Positions 9,088 through 16,920 of a DNA stretch of 64,000 bases are shown one piece after another. The stretch lies in NCBI RefSeq assembly GCF_019602855.1, contig NZ_CP080767.1, forward strand, positions 434,001-498,000, given 5' to 3'. The notes under the pieces were generated by a model that searched no databases, was not told the DNA's origin, and worked only from the letters and a program-made list of their open reading frames with translations. Position 1 is the stretch's first letter; each line of letters opens with the position of its first letter. Made by a program: the position numbers and the translations under genes. Source of the stretch: Cupriavidus pinatubonensis. GTDB lineage: Bacteria; Pseudomonadota; Gammaproteobacteria; Burkholderiales; Burkholderiaceae.

Positions 9088-10079
9088 GGCTTCCCCTTAT
9101 GCGGCTTGCGGCCGGCGCCGGCGTTCATGTTGTCCTCCGCACGGCTCATCATGTGGATGAAGACATCTTCGAGACTGGTCTGGGTCGGCTCGACGCGCCT
9201 CTCCGGTCCGGCCACGCGCCGCAGCGTGTCTTCTAGTTGCGCAGCGTCGCGGCCGGTCACGTGCAGCGCGGTGCCGAACACCACGGTCTGCTCGACACCC
9301 GGCGCACCGTGCAATTGCTCCGACAGCGTGGCAAGGTCGTCGCCCTCGACGCTCCACGTGGTCAGGTGCTGGCTTTCCACGACTTCATCGGCAGTGCCCT
9401 GCGCGAGCAGCTTGCCGTAGGCGATATACGCAAGCTTGTGGCAGCGCTCGGCCTCGTCCATATAGTGCGTGCTGACCAGTACCGAGATGCCGCGCGCGGC
9501 CAGCAGGTGAAGCTGCTCCCAGAAGTCGCGCCGTGCCTTGGGGTCGACCCCGGCGGTCGGTTCGTCGAGCAGCAGCAGTTCGGGCTCGTGCAGCAGGCAG
9601 GCCGCGAGCGCGAGCCGTTGCTTCCAGCCGCCCGACAGCGATCCGGCAAGCTGCGCCGAACGCGTGGCGAGCCCGAGGTCTTCCAGCGCGCGGTCGACGG
9701 CCTCGCGCCGGTTCGGCATGCCGTAGACGCGCGCGACGAAGTCCAGGTTCTCGCGGATCGACAGGTCGTCCCAGTACGAGAACTTCTGCGTCATGTAGCC
9801 GACGCGGCGCTTGATCTCGTCCGATTCACGCAGGATGTCGAAGCCCAGGCACGTGCCCTCGCCGGAATCGGGCGTCAGCAGGCCGCACATCATGCGGATC
9901 GATGTGGTCTTGCCGCTGCCGTTCGGGCCCAGGAAGCCGAAGATTTCACCGCGCGCCACCTGCATGCTCAGGTCGTTGACCACGTGCTTGTCGCCGTAGC
10001 GCTTGTTGAGGCCGCGCACGTCGATGGCAAGGTCGCCGTTCTTGTGTGGGGGCGTACTGTGCTCGGGCGTGCCGCTCAT
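9084..10079 (-). CDS. ABC exporter ATP-binding protein
   Basis: A 331-aa ATPase with a single nucleotide-binding domain. Walker A is GPNGSGKTT, the Q-loop is YMTQKFSYWDDLS, the signature is LSGGWKQRLALA (a Trp where Gln is more usual) and Walker B is LLLDEPTAGVD, followed by the H-loop STHYMDEAE. The protein energises the ABC-2 permease encoded directly downstream. The ATG at 10079 overlaps the end of the HlyD gene by 4 bp; the frame is open upstream but overlaps that gene. E. coli YbhF has two such domains in one chain, this protein only one. The C-terminal 70-80 residues form the usual accessory domain of drug-exporter ATPases. Confidence 0.9.
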   Translation of the reverse strand: MSGTPEHSTPPHKNGDLAIDVRGLNKRYGDKHVVNDLSMQVARGEIFGFLGPNGSGKTTSIRMMCGLLTPDSGEGTCLGFDILRESDEIKRRVGYMTQKFSYWDDLSIRENLDFVARVYGMPNRREAVDRALEDLGLATRSAQLAGSLSGGWKQRLALAACLLHEPELLLLDEPTAGVDPKARRDFWEQLHLLAARGISVLVSTHYMDEAERCHKLAYIAYGKLLAQGTADEVVESQHLTTWSVEGDDLATLSEQLHGAPGVEQTVVFGTALHVTGRDAAQLEDTLRRVAGPERRVEPTQTSLEDVFIHMMSRAEDNMNAGAGRKPHKGKP

Positions 10080-11074
10080 GACTGGCTCACCTCCACGGGC
10101 TGGCCCGGGCGCAGCTTGGGCGCGTCGGCTTCGGTCGGGCGTGCCTCGATCAGGAACACGAGCTTGCGGCGCGTCTCGTTGCTGTAGATTACCGGCGGCG
10201 TGTATTCGGCTTCGTTCGAGACATAGGTGATGTTGGCCGCCACCGGCGCGGGACAGCCGTCGCAATGCACCTGCACCGACTGGCCGTTGCGCAGCGAGCC
10301 AACCACGGTTTCCGATACGTAGAAGCGCACCTTGACGTTGCCGGGCGGCAGCATGCGCACGACGGGGCTACCGGCCGGCACCCATTCGCCGAGCCGGTAG
10401 GGCGTGTCGTACACCAGCCCGGCCTGCGTGGCCGCAACCGCCTTGCGCGAGAGCTTCCATTCCGCCTGCGCCAGCGCGGCGCGCGCGGCTTCAACCTGCG
10501 CGGCCTGCGCCGCCTGCTGGGCGTCGCGGCCGGGCAGGCGCGCCACGTCGATGTCGCGCTGCAGTTCGCGCACGCGGGCCGCGTCGCTGTCGGCCGTGGC
10601 GCGCGATTCGTCGAGCTGTGCCTGCGAGATGCCGCCAATGTCGTACTGCTGCCGGTCACGCCGGAACTGCGCGGCGCTGCGTTGTGCGGCGGCTTGTGCC
10701 TGCGACAGTTGCGCACGGCTAACATCGACTTCGACCGGCCGCTTGCCGGTCTTCATGTCGGCAAGCTGTGCCTCGGCGACGCGCACTTGCTCGGCCGCCT
10801 GCTGGCGCGCCGCGCGCTCATCGTCGGATTCGAGCACGAACAGCGCCGTGCCCTTGCCGACCTGCTGCCCGCGCTGCACAGACAGGCTGTCCAGCCGCCC
10901 CGCGAATGGCGACGCCACGCTGACGAATTCGCCTTCCACATAGCCCTGCCACGCGGCGGACGTGTTCTGGCCGCAGCCAGACAGCGCGGCCAGCGGAAGC
11001 AGCAGGGCCAGCGCAAGCCGGAGGCGTTGCGTTGCGAAGAGATGGGTATCGGGCGGCAAGTTTCGTGCGTGCAT
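10076..11074 (-). CDS. HlyD-family membrane-fusion (adaptor) lipoprotein
   Basis: A 332-aa periplasmic adaptor. The N-terminal signal ends in the lipobox LSGC, so it is probably anchored in the inner membrane by lipid. A biotinyl-lipoyl-like half motif (GRLDSLSVQRGQQVGKGT) precedes an alpha-helical hairpin rich in Ala, Gln and Arg and a beta-barrel domain, the YbhG/EmrA order. It would join the permease and ATPase to the outer-membrane channel. ATG at 11074 is preferred; an in-frame TTG at 11089 lies five codons upstream. It overlaps the ATPase gene by 4 bp. Confidence 0.88.
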   Translation of the reverse strand: MHARNLPPDTHLFATQRLRLALALLLPLAALSGCGQNTSAAWQGYVEGEFVSVASPFAGRLDSLSVQRGQQVGKGTALFVLESDDERAARQQAAEQVRVAEAQLADMKTGKRPVEVDVSRAQLSQAQAAAQRSAAQFRRDRQQYDIGGISQAQLDESRATADSDAARVRELQRDIDVARLPGRDAQQAAQAAQVEAARAALAQAEWKLSRKAVAATQAGLVYDTPYRLGEWVPAGSPVVRMLPPGNVKVRFYVSETVVGSLRNGQSVQVHCDGCPAPVAANITYVSNEAEYTPPVIYSNETRRKLVFLIEARPTEADAPKLRPGQPVEVSQS

Positions 11075-11104
11075 GGCGGTTCTGGGCAAAACGTGAAGGC
11101 TGTG

Positions 11105-11842
11105 TCAGTCTGAGGCGCCGTCACGCGGCGCGGGAGCGGTGGGGGTCAGGCCCTGGGTGAGCAGCGTGCTGACGTGGCGGACCAGCGCCTCGGTATCGAT
11201 TTGCTCGGCACCGGGCAGCCGCTGCCAGATGTGCGTGGTGGCCAGCGGCAGCAGCGTCAACCCGACCAGCGAGGGCATTACCAGCGTCGGCTCCAGACCG
11301 GGGTTGAGCTTGCCGCCCGCAATCGCCGCGGCCAGCGGCGCGCTCAGCGCGCCAGCCCGCTGCAACGCAAAGCGGTTCAGCACGCGTTCGCGCAGCAGGC
11401 CATCGACGCCCGCGACCTCGCGGATCCAGAGGCCGGGAAACCAAGGCGTCGCGGCGGCCACGCGGATCAGGCGGCTGGCTATGCCGACCAGCATCGCCAC
11501 CGGGTCTTCAGGCGTGGCGGATGGCGTGAAGATCGCGTCGACAAGCTGCTGCAGCCGTTCTTCAACGATGGCGTCGAGCAATTGATCGCGGTCGCGGAAG
11601 TAGTAGTGCACCAGCGCCGGCGTCACGCCGGCGTGCTCGGCAATCGCGCGGATCGAAGTCGCCGCCACGCCATGGCGCGCGAACAGCTCGGTCGCGGCAT
11701 CGAGCAACTGGTCGCGCTGCCCGGGGTTGCCCGCTGAAGGGCGCCCGGGACCCCGCCGTTCTGCACGCAGCTTGGTGGTCTTGCGCGGAGAAGGGCGGTC
11801 GGGTGGCATGGGGCGAATCAGGATCTCAACCAGCGAAAGCAT
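11105..11842 (-). CDS. TetR/AcrR-family regulator of the efflux operon
   Basis: A 245-aa protein with an N-terminal TetR helix-turn-helix (about residues 45-90, with LFARHGVAATSIRAIAEHAG and ALVHYYFRDRDQLLDA). The C-terminal ligand domain resembles the CecR/YbiH group, whose E. coli member controls ybhGFSR. As first gene of a minus-strand operon with the exporter genes, it is most likely their repressor. The start is uncertain: ATG 11842 has gaggga directly against it, while ATG 11809 begins MPPDRPSPRKT without a clear ribosome site. An A/T-rich inverted repeat 14 bp upstream of the longer start is a candidate operator. Confidence 0.85.
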   Translation of the reverse strand: MLSLVEILIRPMPPDRPSPRKTTKLRAERRGPGRPSAGNPGQRDQLLDAATELFARHGVAATSIRAIAEHAGVTPALVHYYFRDRDQLLDAIVEERLQQLVDAIFTPSATPEDPVAMLVGIASRLIRVAAATPWFPGLWIREVAGVDGLLRERVLNRFALQRAGALSAPLAAAIAGGKLNPGLEPTLVMPSLVGLTLLPLATTHIWQRLPGAEQIDTEALVRHVSTLLTQGLTPTAPAPRDGASD

Positions 11843-11855
11843 TCCCTCGATGGAT

Positions 11856-11877
11856 ATTAATTTTCGAGTTAATTAAT
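11856..11877. promoter_or_regulatory. Inverted repeat upstream of tetR, candidate operator
   Basis: The repeat is ATTAATT, eight bases, then AATTAAT: perfect 7-bp arms in an A/T-rich island within GC-rich DNA. It lies in the 191-bp divergent gap between the efflux tetR (minus) and the OprB porin (plus). Size and place fit a TetR-family operator for autoregulation and perhaps for the porin; binding is inferred. Confidence 0.45.
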
Positions 11878-12033
11878 TCAAGACTTGTTACAACGTTGAA
11901 CTTGCGGCACATGACTGCATTCGGAACAATTGCTGCGTCGCAGCAATCGGCGGTAGACATGTCATGTCGCCTTGGCTATGCTTCGACCGCCCACGGCCCG
12001 GCGTTCCGGCCGGCGCTAGCCGAATTTCCACCC

Positions 12034-13410
12034 ATGCGTTTCCCATTCCCGGCCGCGATGCCGCGCCCGATCCTTTCCAGCTGTTTCGCTGCGATGCTGT
12101 CGCTGACAGCGTGCGCGCCGGCGCTGGCGCAGGACCTGGCGCCAGCGGCCAGAACGGATGTGATGGAGACCGAAAACCCGTTCGGCTTCCATGGTCAGGC
12201 CACCTATGTCTGGCAGCGCAAGCCCGCGTTCAACGCCGCCTATTCGGGGCCCAACAGCCTGGGCACGGATCGCGCGAAGGGTTATTCCTTCACGAGCACG
12301 CTGGACCTGGGTCTGCGCCTGTGGGACGGTGCGGAGTTCCACCTCAACCCGGAAGTGGCGCAAGGCGTCCCGTTCTCGGGGCTGCACGGCATGGCCGGCT
12401 TGACAAATGGCGAACTTGCCAAGGGCGCGAGCACGAACCCCGTCTTCTACCGTGCGCGCGCATTCATCCGGCAGACCTGGGGCCTTGGCGGAGACACGGA
12501 AAAGCTCGACGACGATTTCAACCAGTTCGCCCGAACCGTCGACAAGCGCCGCGTGGTACTGACCGCCGGCAACTTTGGCGTGCTCGACGTGTTCGACCAG
12601 AACGACTACGGTTCCGACCCGCGTACGCAGTTCATGAACTGGTCATTTCTGACCCATGGCGCGTGGGACTACGCGGCAGATTCACGCGGCTACACGTGGG
12701 GCGTGGCACTCGAATACATCGGCGACGACTGGTCCGCGCGCATCGGCCGCTTCCTGCAGCCGCTCGAGTCCAACGGGCTCGAACTCGACACGCGGATGTT
12801 CGAACACTACGGCGACGTGCTCGAACTCGAAAAGCGCTACAAGTTGTACGACCGGCCTGGCACGGCTCGCCTGCTGTTCTTCCGCAACAAGGCGCGCATG
12901 GGCGCGTTCAACGACGCGATCCGGTTCGGTCAGGCCAACAACATCACGCCCGATGTCGCGGACGTGCGGCAGGAACACGCCAAGGTCGGCGTGGGGCTGA
13001 CGCTGTTGCAGCAGGTCAATGATTCGCTGGGGGTGTTCTTCCGGGCCAGCATGTCGGACGACAAGACCGAGACCTATGCCTTCACCGAGATCGGGCGGCA
13101 GGTTTCGTTCGGAGGGGTGTTGAACGGCAGCTCATGGGGCCGTGCGCGCGATGCGGTGGGCGTGGCGTTTGCAGTCAATATGCTGGGACAGAATCACCGG
13201 GCTTATCTTGCCGCTGGCGGGCAGGGCGCGTTTTTGGGTGATGGGACGCTGAACTATGCGCCTGAGCAGGTGTTCGAGATCTATTACAGCTTCCAGCCGT
13301 TCAAGTACCTGAGTATCAGCCCGGATTTCCAGTATGTGCGCAATCCTGGCTACAACGCCGACCGCGGGCCGGCGAAGTTCTACGGGATCCGGTTTCACGC
13401 CGAGTTTTGA
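12034..13410 (+). CDS. OprB-family carbohydrate-selective porin
   Basis: A 458-aa outer-membrane protein. The signal peptide ends in APALAQ, about residues 1-36. The body alternates short polar and aromatic beta-strand segments (FGFHGQATYVWQ, GYSFTSTLDLGLRLWDG, GYTWGVALEYIGDDW) and ends in an aromatic-rich strand closing with Phe (FYGIRFHAEF), the usual signal for outer-membrane barrel insertion. The FHGQATYVWQRKPAF start and EFHLNPEVAQG region match OprB/alginate-export-like porins, which let sugars or other small solutes through. A second ATG at 12058 could also serve. It is transcribed away from tetR and ends at a hairpin shared with queF. Confidence 0.82.
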   Translation: MRFPFPAAMPRPILSSCFAAMLSLTACAPALAQDLAPAARTDVMETENPFGFHGQATYVWQRKPAFNAAYSGPNSLGTDRAKGYSFTSTLDLGLRLWDGAEFHLNPEVAQGVPFSGLHGMAGLTNGELAKGASTNPVFYRARAFIRQTWGLGGDTEKLDDDFNQFARTVDKRRVVLTAGNFGVLDVFDQNDYGSDPRTQFMNWSFLTHGAWDYAADSRGYTWGVALEYIGDDWSARIGRFLQPLESNGLELDTRMFEHYGDVLELEKRYKLYDRPGTARLLFFRNKARMGAFNDAIRFGQANNITPDVADVRQEHAKVGVGLTLLQQVNDSLGVFFRASMSDDKTETYAFTEIGRQVSFGGVLNGSSWGRARDAVGVAFAVNMLGQNHRAYLAAGGQGAFLGDGTLNYAPEQVFEIYYSFQPFKYLSISPDFQYVRNPGYNADRGPAKFYGIRFHAEF

Positions 13411-13412
13411 GG

Positions 13413-13443
13413 GGTGTTGGCGCGAGCCACACACGCCAACACC
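13413..13443. terminator. Hairpin between convergent porin and queF genes
   Basis: A perfect 10-bp stem, GGTGTTGGCG paired with CGCCAACACC, has an 11-base loop and starts two bases after the porin stop. It can fold from either strand and lies between convergent genes, so a shared bidirectional terminator is likely. There is no long T-run. Confidence 0.6.
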
Positions 13444-13463
13444 ATCCGGCACCTCAGATTCCC

Positions 13464-14297
13464 TTACTGCCTTGCGTTCCTGAGATTATCCGGCCAGGGC
13501 GTATTGAAGTTGGTGCGGAACGGATTGATATCCAGCCCGCCGCGTCGCGTGTAGCGCGCATAGACGGCAAGCTTCACCGGCTTGCACTCCCTCATCACGT
13601 CCATAAAGATCCGCTCCACGCACTGCTCATGGAATTCATTGTGATTGCGGAACGAGATCAGGTATTTCAGCAGCCCTTCCTGGTTGATCGGCGCGCCCAC
13701 ATAGCGAATCTGCACACTGCCCCAATCGGGCTGCCCGGTCACCAGGCAATTGGACTTCAGCAGGTGCGACACCAGCGTTTCCTCGACCGGTGATTCCTGC
13801 TGGTCAGCCTTCAGCAAGTCGGGTGCCGGCTCGTAGCGATCGACCTCGATGTCCAGCCGATCGAGCAGCAATCCCTCCAGCTCGCCCATCTTCTGCTTGC
13901 CCAGATCGGCTTCCGTCACCAGCCGCACCTGCACGGTGCCGCCGGTGGCTTCCGACAGATCATGGTGCAGCAGTTGTTGCAGCGCTTCAGGCGAGGCGAT
14001 TTTTGTCTGGTTGAATGAGTTCAGGTACAGCTTGAACGACTTCGATTCGATGATGTTCGGCGTATCGGACGGGATGATGAACGTGGCCAGCGCGACCTGC
14101 GGCTTGCCGCGCATGTTGAGCCACGACACTTCATACGCATTCCAGATATCTACGCCGAAGAACGGCACGGGCTTGCCTGCGGGCAGGCCGATTTCCGTGC
14201 GCTTGGGCTGGCGCGCGATCGGGAACAGCAGCGTCGCGTCGTATTCCGTCTTGTAGGCCGAGGGCTTGCCCAGCGGCGAGTGTTCAGGAAGGCTCAT
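13464..14297 (-). CDS. queF: NADPH-dependent 7-cyano-7-deazaguanine reductase QueF
   Basis: A 277-aa protein of the long, two-domain QueF type. It reduces preQ0 to preQ1 with NADPH in queuosine tRNA modification. The QueF motif [16 protein letters not shown] is in the N-terminal half; the catalytic Cys lies in [22 protein letters not shown] [11 protein letters not shown], and [10 protein letters not shown] is the conserved substrate-binding Glu/His segment. Its start overlaps the stop of ilvA by 4 bp, so the two are translationally coupled although the pathways are unrelated. No preQ1 riboswitch is visible, as expected for a gene inside an operon. Confidence 0.95.
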   Translation of the reverse strand: MSLPEHSPLGKPSAYKTEYDATLLFPIARQPKRTEIGLPAGKPVPFFGVDIWNAYEVSWLNMRGKPQVALATFIIPSDTPNIIESKSFKLYLNSFNQTKIASPEALQQLLHHDLSEATGGTVQVRLVTEADLGKQKMGELEGLLLDRLDIEVDRYEPAPDLLKADQQESPVEETLVSHLLKSNCLVTGQPDWGSVQIRYVGAPINQEGLLKYLISFRNHNEFHEQCVERIFMDVMRECKPVKLAVYARYTRRGGLDINPFRTNFNTPWPDNLRNARQ

Positions 14298-15853
14298 GCT
14301 TGATTTCCGCGGTCGGAGAGGAACAGCTTGTAGACCGGGTTCTCGGTCTCGTCCCAGTGTACGTAACCCAGCGTCGAAAGGAATGCGCGGAAAGCGCGCT
14401 TTTCGTTCTTCGGCACCTGGATGCCGACCAGGATGTTGGACGTGTCGCCACCCTGGTTGCGGTAATGGAACAGGCTGATGTTCCAGTTCGGGCTCATGCT
14501 CGACAGGAACTTCATCAGCGCGCCCGGGCGCTCGGGGAATTCGAAGCGATACAGCAGTTCGTCGTGCGCGAGCGGCGAGACGCCGCCAACCATGTAGCGG
14601 ATGTGCTGCTTGGCGAGTTCGTCGTTGGACAGGTCCAGCGTGTCGAAGCCATGGCGGCGGAAGTTCGCGGCGATCTTGTCGTTCTCGGCGCGGCTGGCGA
14701 TCTGTACGCCGACGAAGATATGCGCGATGTTCCGGTCGGCAATGCGGTAGTTGAATTCAGTGACGCTGCGCGTGCCCACCAGTTCGCAGAAGCGCTTGAA
14801 GCTGCCGCGCTCTTCGGGAATAGTGACGGCGAACACGCCTTCGCGTGCCTCGCCCACTTCGGCGCGCTCGGCGACGAAGCGCAGGCGGTCGAAGTTCATG
14901 TTGGCGCCGCAGGCGATCGCGACTAGATGCTCGCCCTTGAGCTTCTCGCGCTCGGCATACAGCTTGAGGCCGGCGACGGCCAGCGCGCCCGCGGGTTCAA
15001 GAATGCTGCGCGTGTCCTGGAACACATCCTTCACTCCCGCGCAGATCGCATCGGTGTCCACCAGCACGATCTCATCGACGAGTTCGCGCGTGATGCGGAA
15101 TGTTTCCTTGCCGACCAGCTTCACCGCGGTGCCGTCAGAGAACAGGCCCACGTCCTTGAGTTCAATGCGCTTGCCCGCTTCGACCGAGCGCTTCATCGCG
15201 TCGGAATCCACGGTCTGCACGCCGATCACCTTGATCTCGGGGCGCACGGCCTTGATGTAAGACGCGATGCCTGAAATCAGCCCGCCGCCACCGATCGCGA
15301 CGAAGATCGCGTGGATCGGGCCCGGATGCTGGCGCAGGATTTCCATTGCGATGGTGCCCTGGCCGGCGATCACTTCCGGATCGTCGAACGGGTGGATGAA
15401 GGTCAGCTTGTGCTTCTTCTCCAGGATTGCCGCATGGTTGTAGGCGTCGCTGTACGAATCGCCGTGCAGCACGATCTCCACCCACTTGCCGCCGCGCTCG
15501 CGCACCGCGTCGATCTTCACCTGCGGCGTGGTCACCGGCATGGCGATGATTGCGCGGCACTGCAGGCGCGCCGCGGACAGCGCCACGCCCTGCGCGTGGT
15601 TGCCGGCCGACGCCGCGATCACGCCGCGCCTGAGTTCTTCCTGCGTCAGCGACGCCATCTTGTTGTACGCGCCGCGCAGCTTGAACGAGAACACCGGCTG
15701 CGTGTCCTCGCGCTTGAACCACACCGAGTTGCCGGTGCGCGCCGACAGGTTGTGCGCAAAGGTCAGCTCGGTCTCCTGCGCCACGTCATACACTTTGGCG
15801 GTCAGGATCTTCCTGAGATAGTCGGGTTTGGAGGAGGCGGGCTTGCGGTTCAT
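14294..15853 (-). CDS. ilvA: Threonine ammonia-lyase, biosynthetic
   Basis: A 519-aa enzyme that converts L-threonine to 2-oxobutanoate, the first step of isoleucine synthesis. The N-terminal PLP domain carries [12 protein letters not shown] with the Schiff-base lysine, [12 protein letters not shown] and the phosphate loop IGGGGLISG. Two ACT-like regulatory domains follow from about residue 340, for example [14 protein letters not shown] and [12 protein letters not shown]. This is the long feedback-inhibited IlvA type rather than the short catabolic TdcB type. The ATG at 15853 begins [17 protein letters not shown] and matches family length; the frame stays open 84 codons upstream without a homologous start. 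It is followed by queF with a 4-bp overlap. Confidence 0.95.
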   Translation of the reverse strand: MNRKPASSKPDYLRKILTAKVYDVAQETELTFAHNLSARTGNSVWFKREDTQPVFSFKLRGAYNKMASLTQEELRRGVIAASAGNHAQGVALSAARLQCRAIIAMPVTTPQVKIDAVRERGGKWVEIVLHGDSYSDAYNHAAILEKKHKLTFIHPFDDPEVIAGQGTIAMEILRQHPGPIHAIFVAIGGGGLISGIASYIKAVRPEIKVIGVQTVDSDAMKRSVEAGKRIELKDVGLFSDGTAVKLVGKETFRITRELVDEIVLVDTDAICAGVKDVFQDTRSILEPAGALAVAGLKLYAEREKLKGEHLVAIACGANMNFDRLRFVAERAEVGEAREGVFAVTIPEERGSFKRFCELVGTRSVTEFNYRIADRNIAHIFVGVQIASRAENDKIAANFRRHGFDTLDLSNDELAKQHIRYMVGGVSPLAHDELLYRFEFPERPGALMKFLSSMSPNWNISLFHYRNQGGDTSNILVGIQVPKNEKRAFRAFLSTLGYVHWDETENPVYKLFLSDRGNQA

Positions 15854-15937
15854 GTCTGCGGTTGGCGATGGGCCCTGGCGGCGCGACGCAGAACGACGCG
15901 GGGAAGGGCAAAAAGGGCGCAAAAAAGGCCGGAAATT

Positions 15938-15954
15938 TTGGCGGAAACCGCCAA
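15938..15954. promoter_or_regulatory. Perfect short hairpin in the ilvA leader / divergent gap
   Basis: TTGGCGG, three bases, CCGCCAA gives a perfect 7-bp stem with a 3-base loop. It lies 85 bp upstream of the ilvA ATG in the 269-bp divergent gap between ilvA and otsB. In the ilvA direction it is followed by two short T-runs. It may be an operator or an attenuator-like hairpin; nothing identifies a binding protein. Confidence 0.35.
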
Positions 15955-16122
15955 TGATAAAGGATCGGAACGCCGCACAAGGTCTGGAGCGACGACCCGT
16001 GCCCCGGCTGGAGTGGCGCCGCGAGCACTGCCACGCAGGGAATCGCACCAATGTGACGATCTGCGCCGTGTAGGACAGCGCCCGGTAGGCGCCCGCCGGA
16101 ATCACATGTACGGTTTTACGCG

Positions 16123-16920
16123 ATGCCCCCTTTACCGCTTATCGAACCCAATACCGCGCTGTTTCTCGACTTCGACGGTACGCTGGCCGATCTCGCCCCG
16201 CGGCCCGAGCTTGTGCAGGTAGAGCCCGAACTGGTCGGGACGCTGCGCAGGCTGTACGACCGTCTGGATGGCGCGCTCGCCATCGTATCCGGCCGACCGA
16301 TCATTGAACTAGACCATTTCCTGCAGCCGCTGTTGCTGCCGGCCGCCGGCGTGCACGGTGCGGAACTCCGCACCGCCGGCGCGCAGATCGAGATGAAGCC
16401 CGCGCCCGGCCTGGAGCCGTTGATCCCGCCGCTTGAAGCACTTGTGCGCCGGCATCCCGGCCTGCGCCTCGAGCGCAAGTCCGTGGCCGTCGCCATCCAC
16501 TATCGCGAAGCGCCCGAACTCGAAGGCCTGGTGCGCGCGGCCGTCACCGACGTGCTGCGCCATGCGAACGGGCTGGAGGGCATGCCCGGCAAGATGGTGG
16601 TGGAGATCAAGCCCGCCGGCATCAACAAGGGCGATGCGATCGCAGCTTTCATGAACATGCCGCCATTCGCTGGACGTGGCCCGCTCTTTGCGGGCGACGA
16701 TGTGACTGACGAAGCAGGCTTCGCGGTCGTGCGCAAGCTCGGCGGGGTCGGCGTGCTGGTGGGCCAGCGCGAGACCATGGCTACGGTCAGCGTCACCGGG
16801 CCGGCCGCACTGCGCTGCTGGCTACACCGCTCAGCGCGCGCATTCGATGGCACACCGGCCCCGGACGAGCGGCCGGCGGTGTCCGATCCACAACGAGATC
16901 TTGAGGGGGATTCGCTGTGA
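16123..16920 (+). CDS. otsB: Trehalose-6-phosphate phosphatase
   Basis: A 265-aa HAD-superfamily phosphatase, the same length as E. coli OtsB. Motif I is FLDFDGTLADL with both catalytic aspartates, motif II is IVSGRP, and the C-terminal motif is FAGDDVTDE with the Mg-binding Asp pair. It dephosphorylates trehalose 6-phosphate to trehalose in the cytoplasm. The stop overlaps the GTG start of the GH15 gene by 4 bp, and otsA lies just downstream, so the three genes form a trehalose operon. Trehalose serves as an osmoprotectant and stress solute. Confidence 0.95.
   Translation: MPPLPLIEPNTALFLDFDGTLADLAPRPELVQVEPELVGTLRRLYDRLDGALAIVSGRPIIELDHFLQPLLLPAAGVHGAELRTAGAQIEMKPAPGLEPLIPPLEALVRRHPGLRLERKSVAVAIHYREAPELEGLVRAAVTDVLRHANGLEGMPGKMVVEIKPAGINKGDAIAAFMNMPPFAGRGPLFAGDDVTDEAGFAVVRKLGGVGVLVGQRETMATVSVTGPAALRCWLHRSARAFDGTPAPDERPAVSDPQRDLEGDSL

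Noticed and set aside
15854..16105. 84-codon N-terminal extension of ilvA
   Set aside because: The extension is Arg/Pro-rich, unlike IlvA, and covers the divergent promoter gap; ATG 15853 matches the family start.
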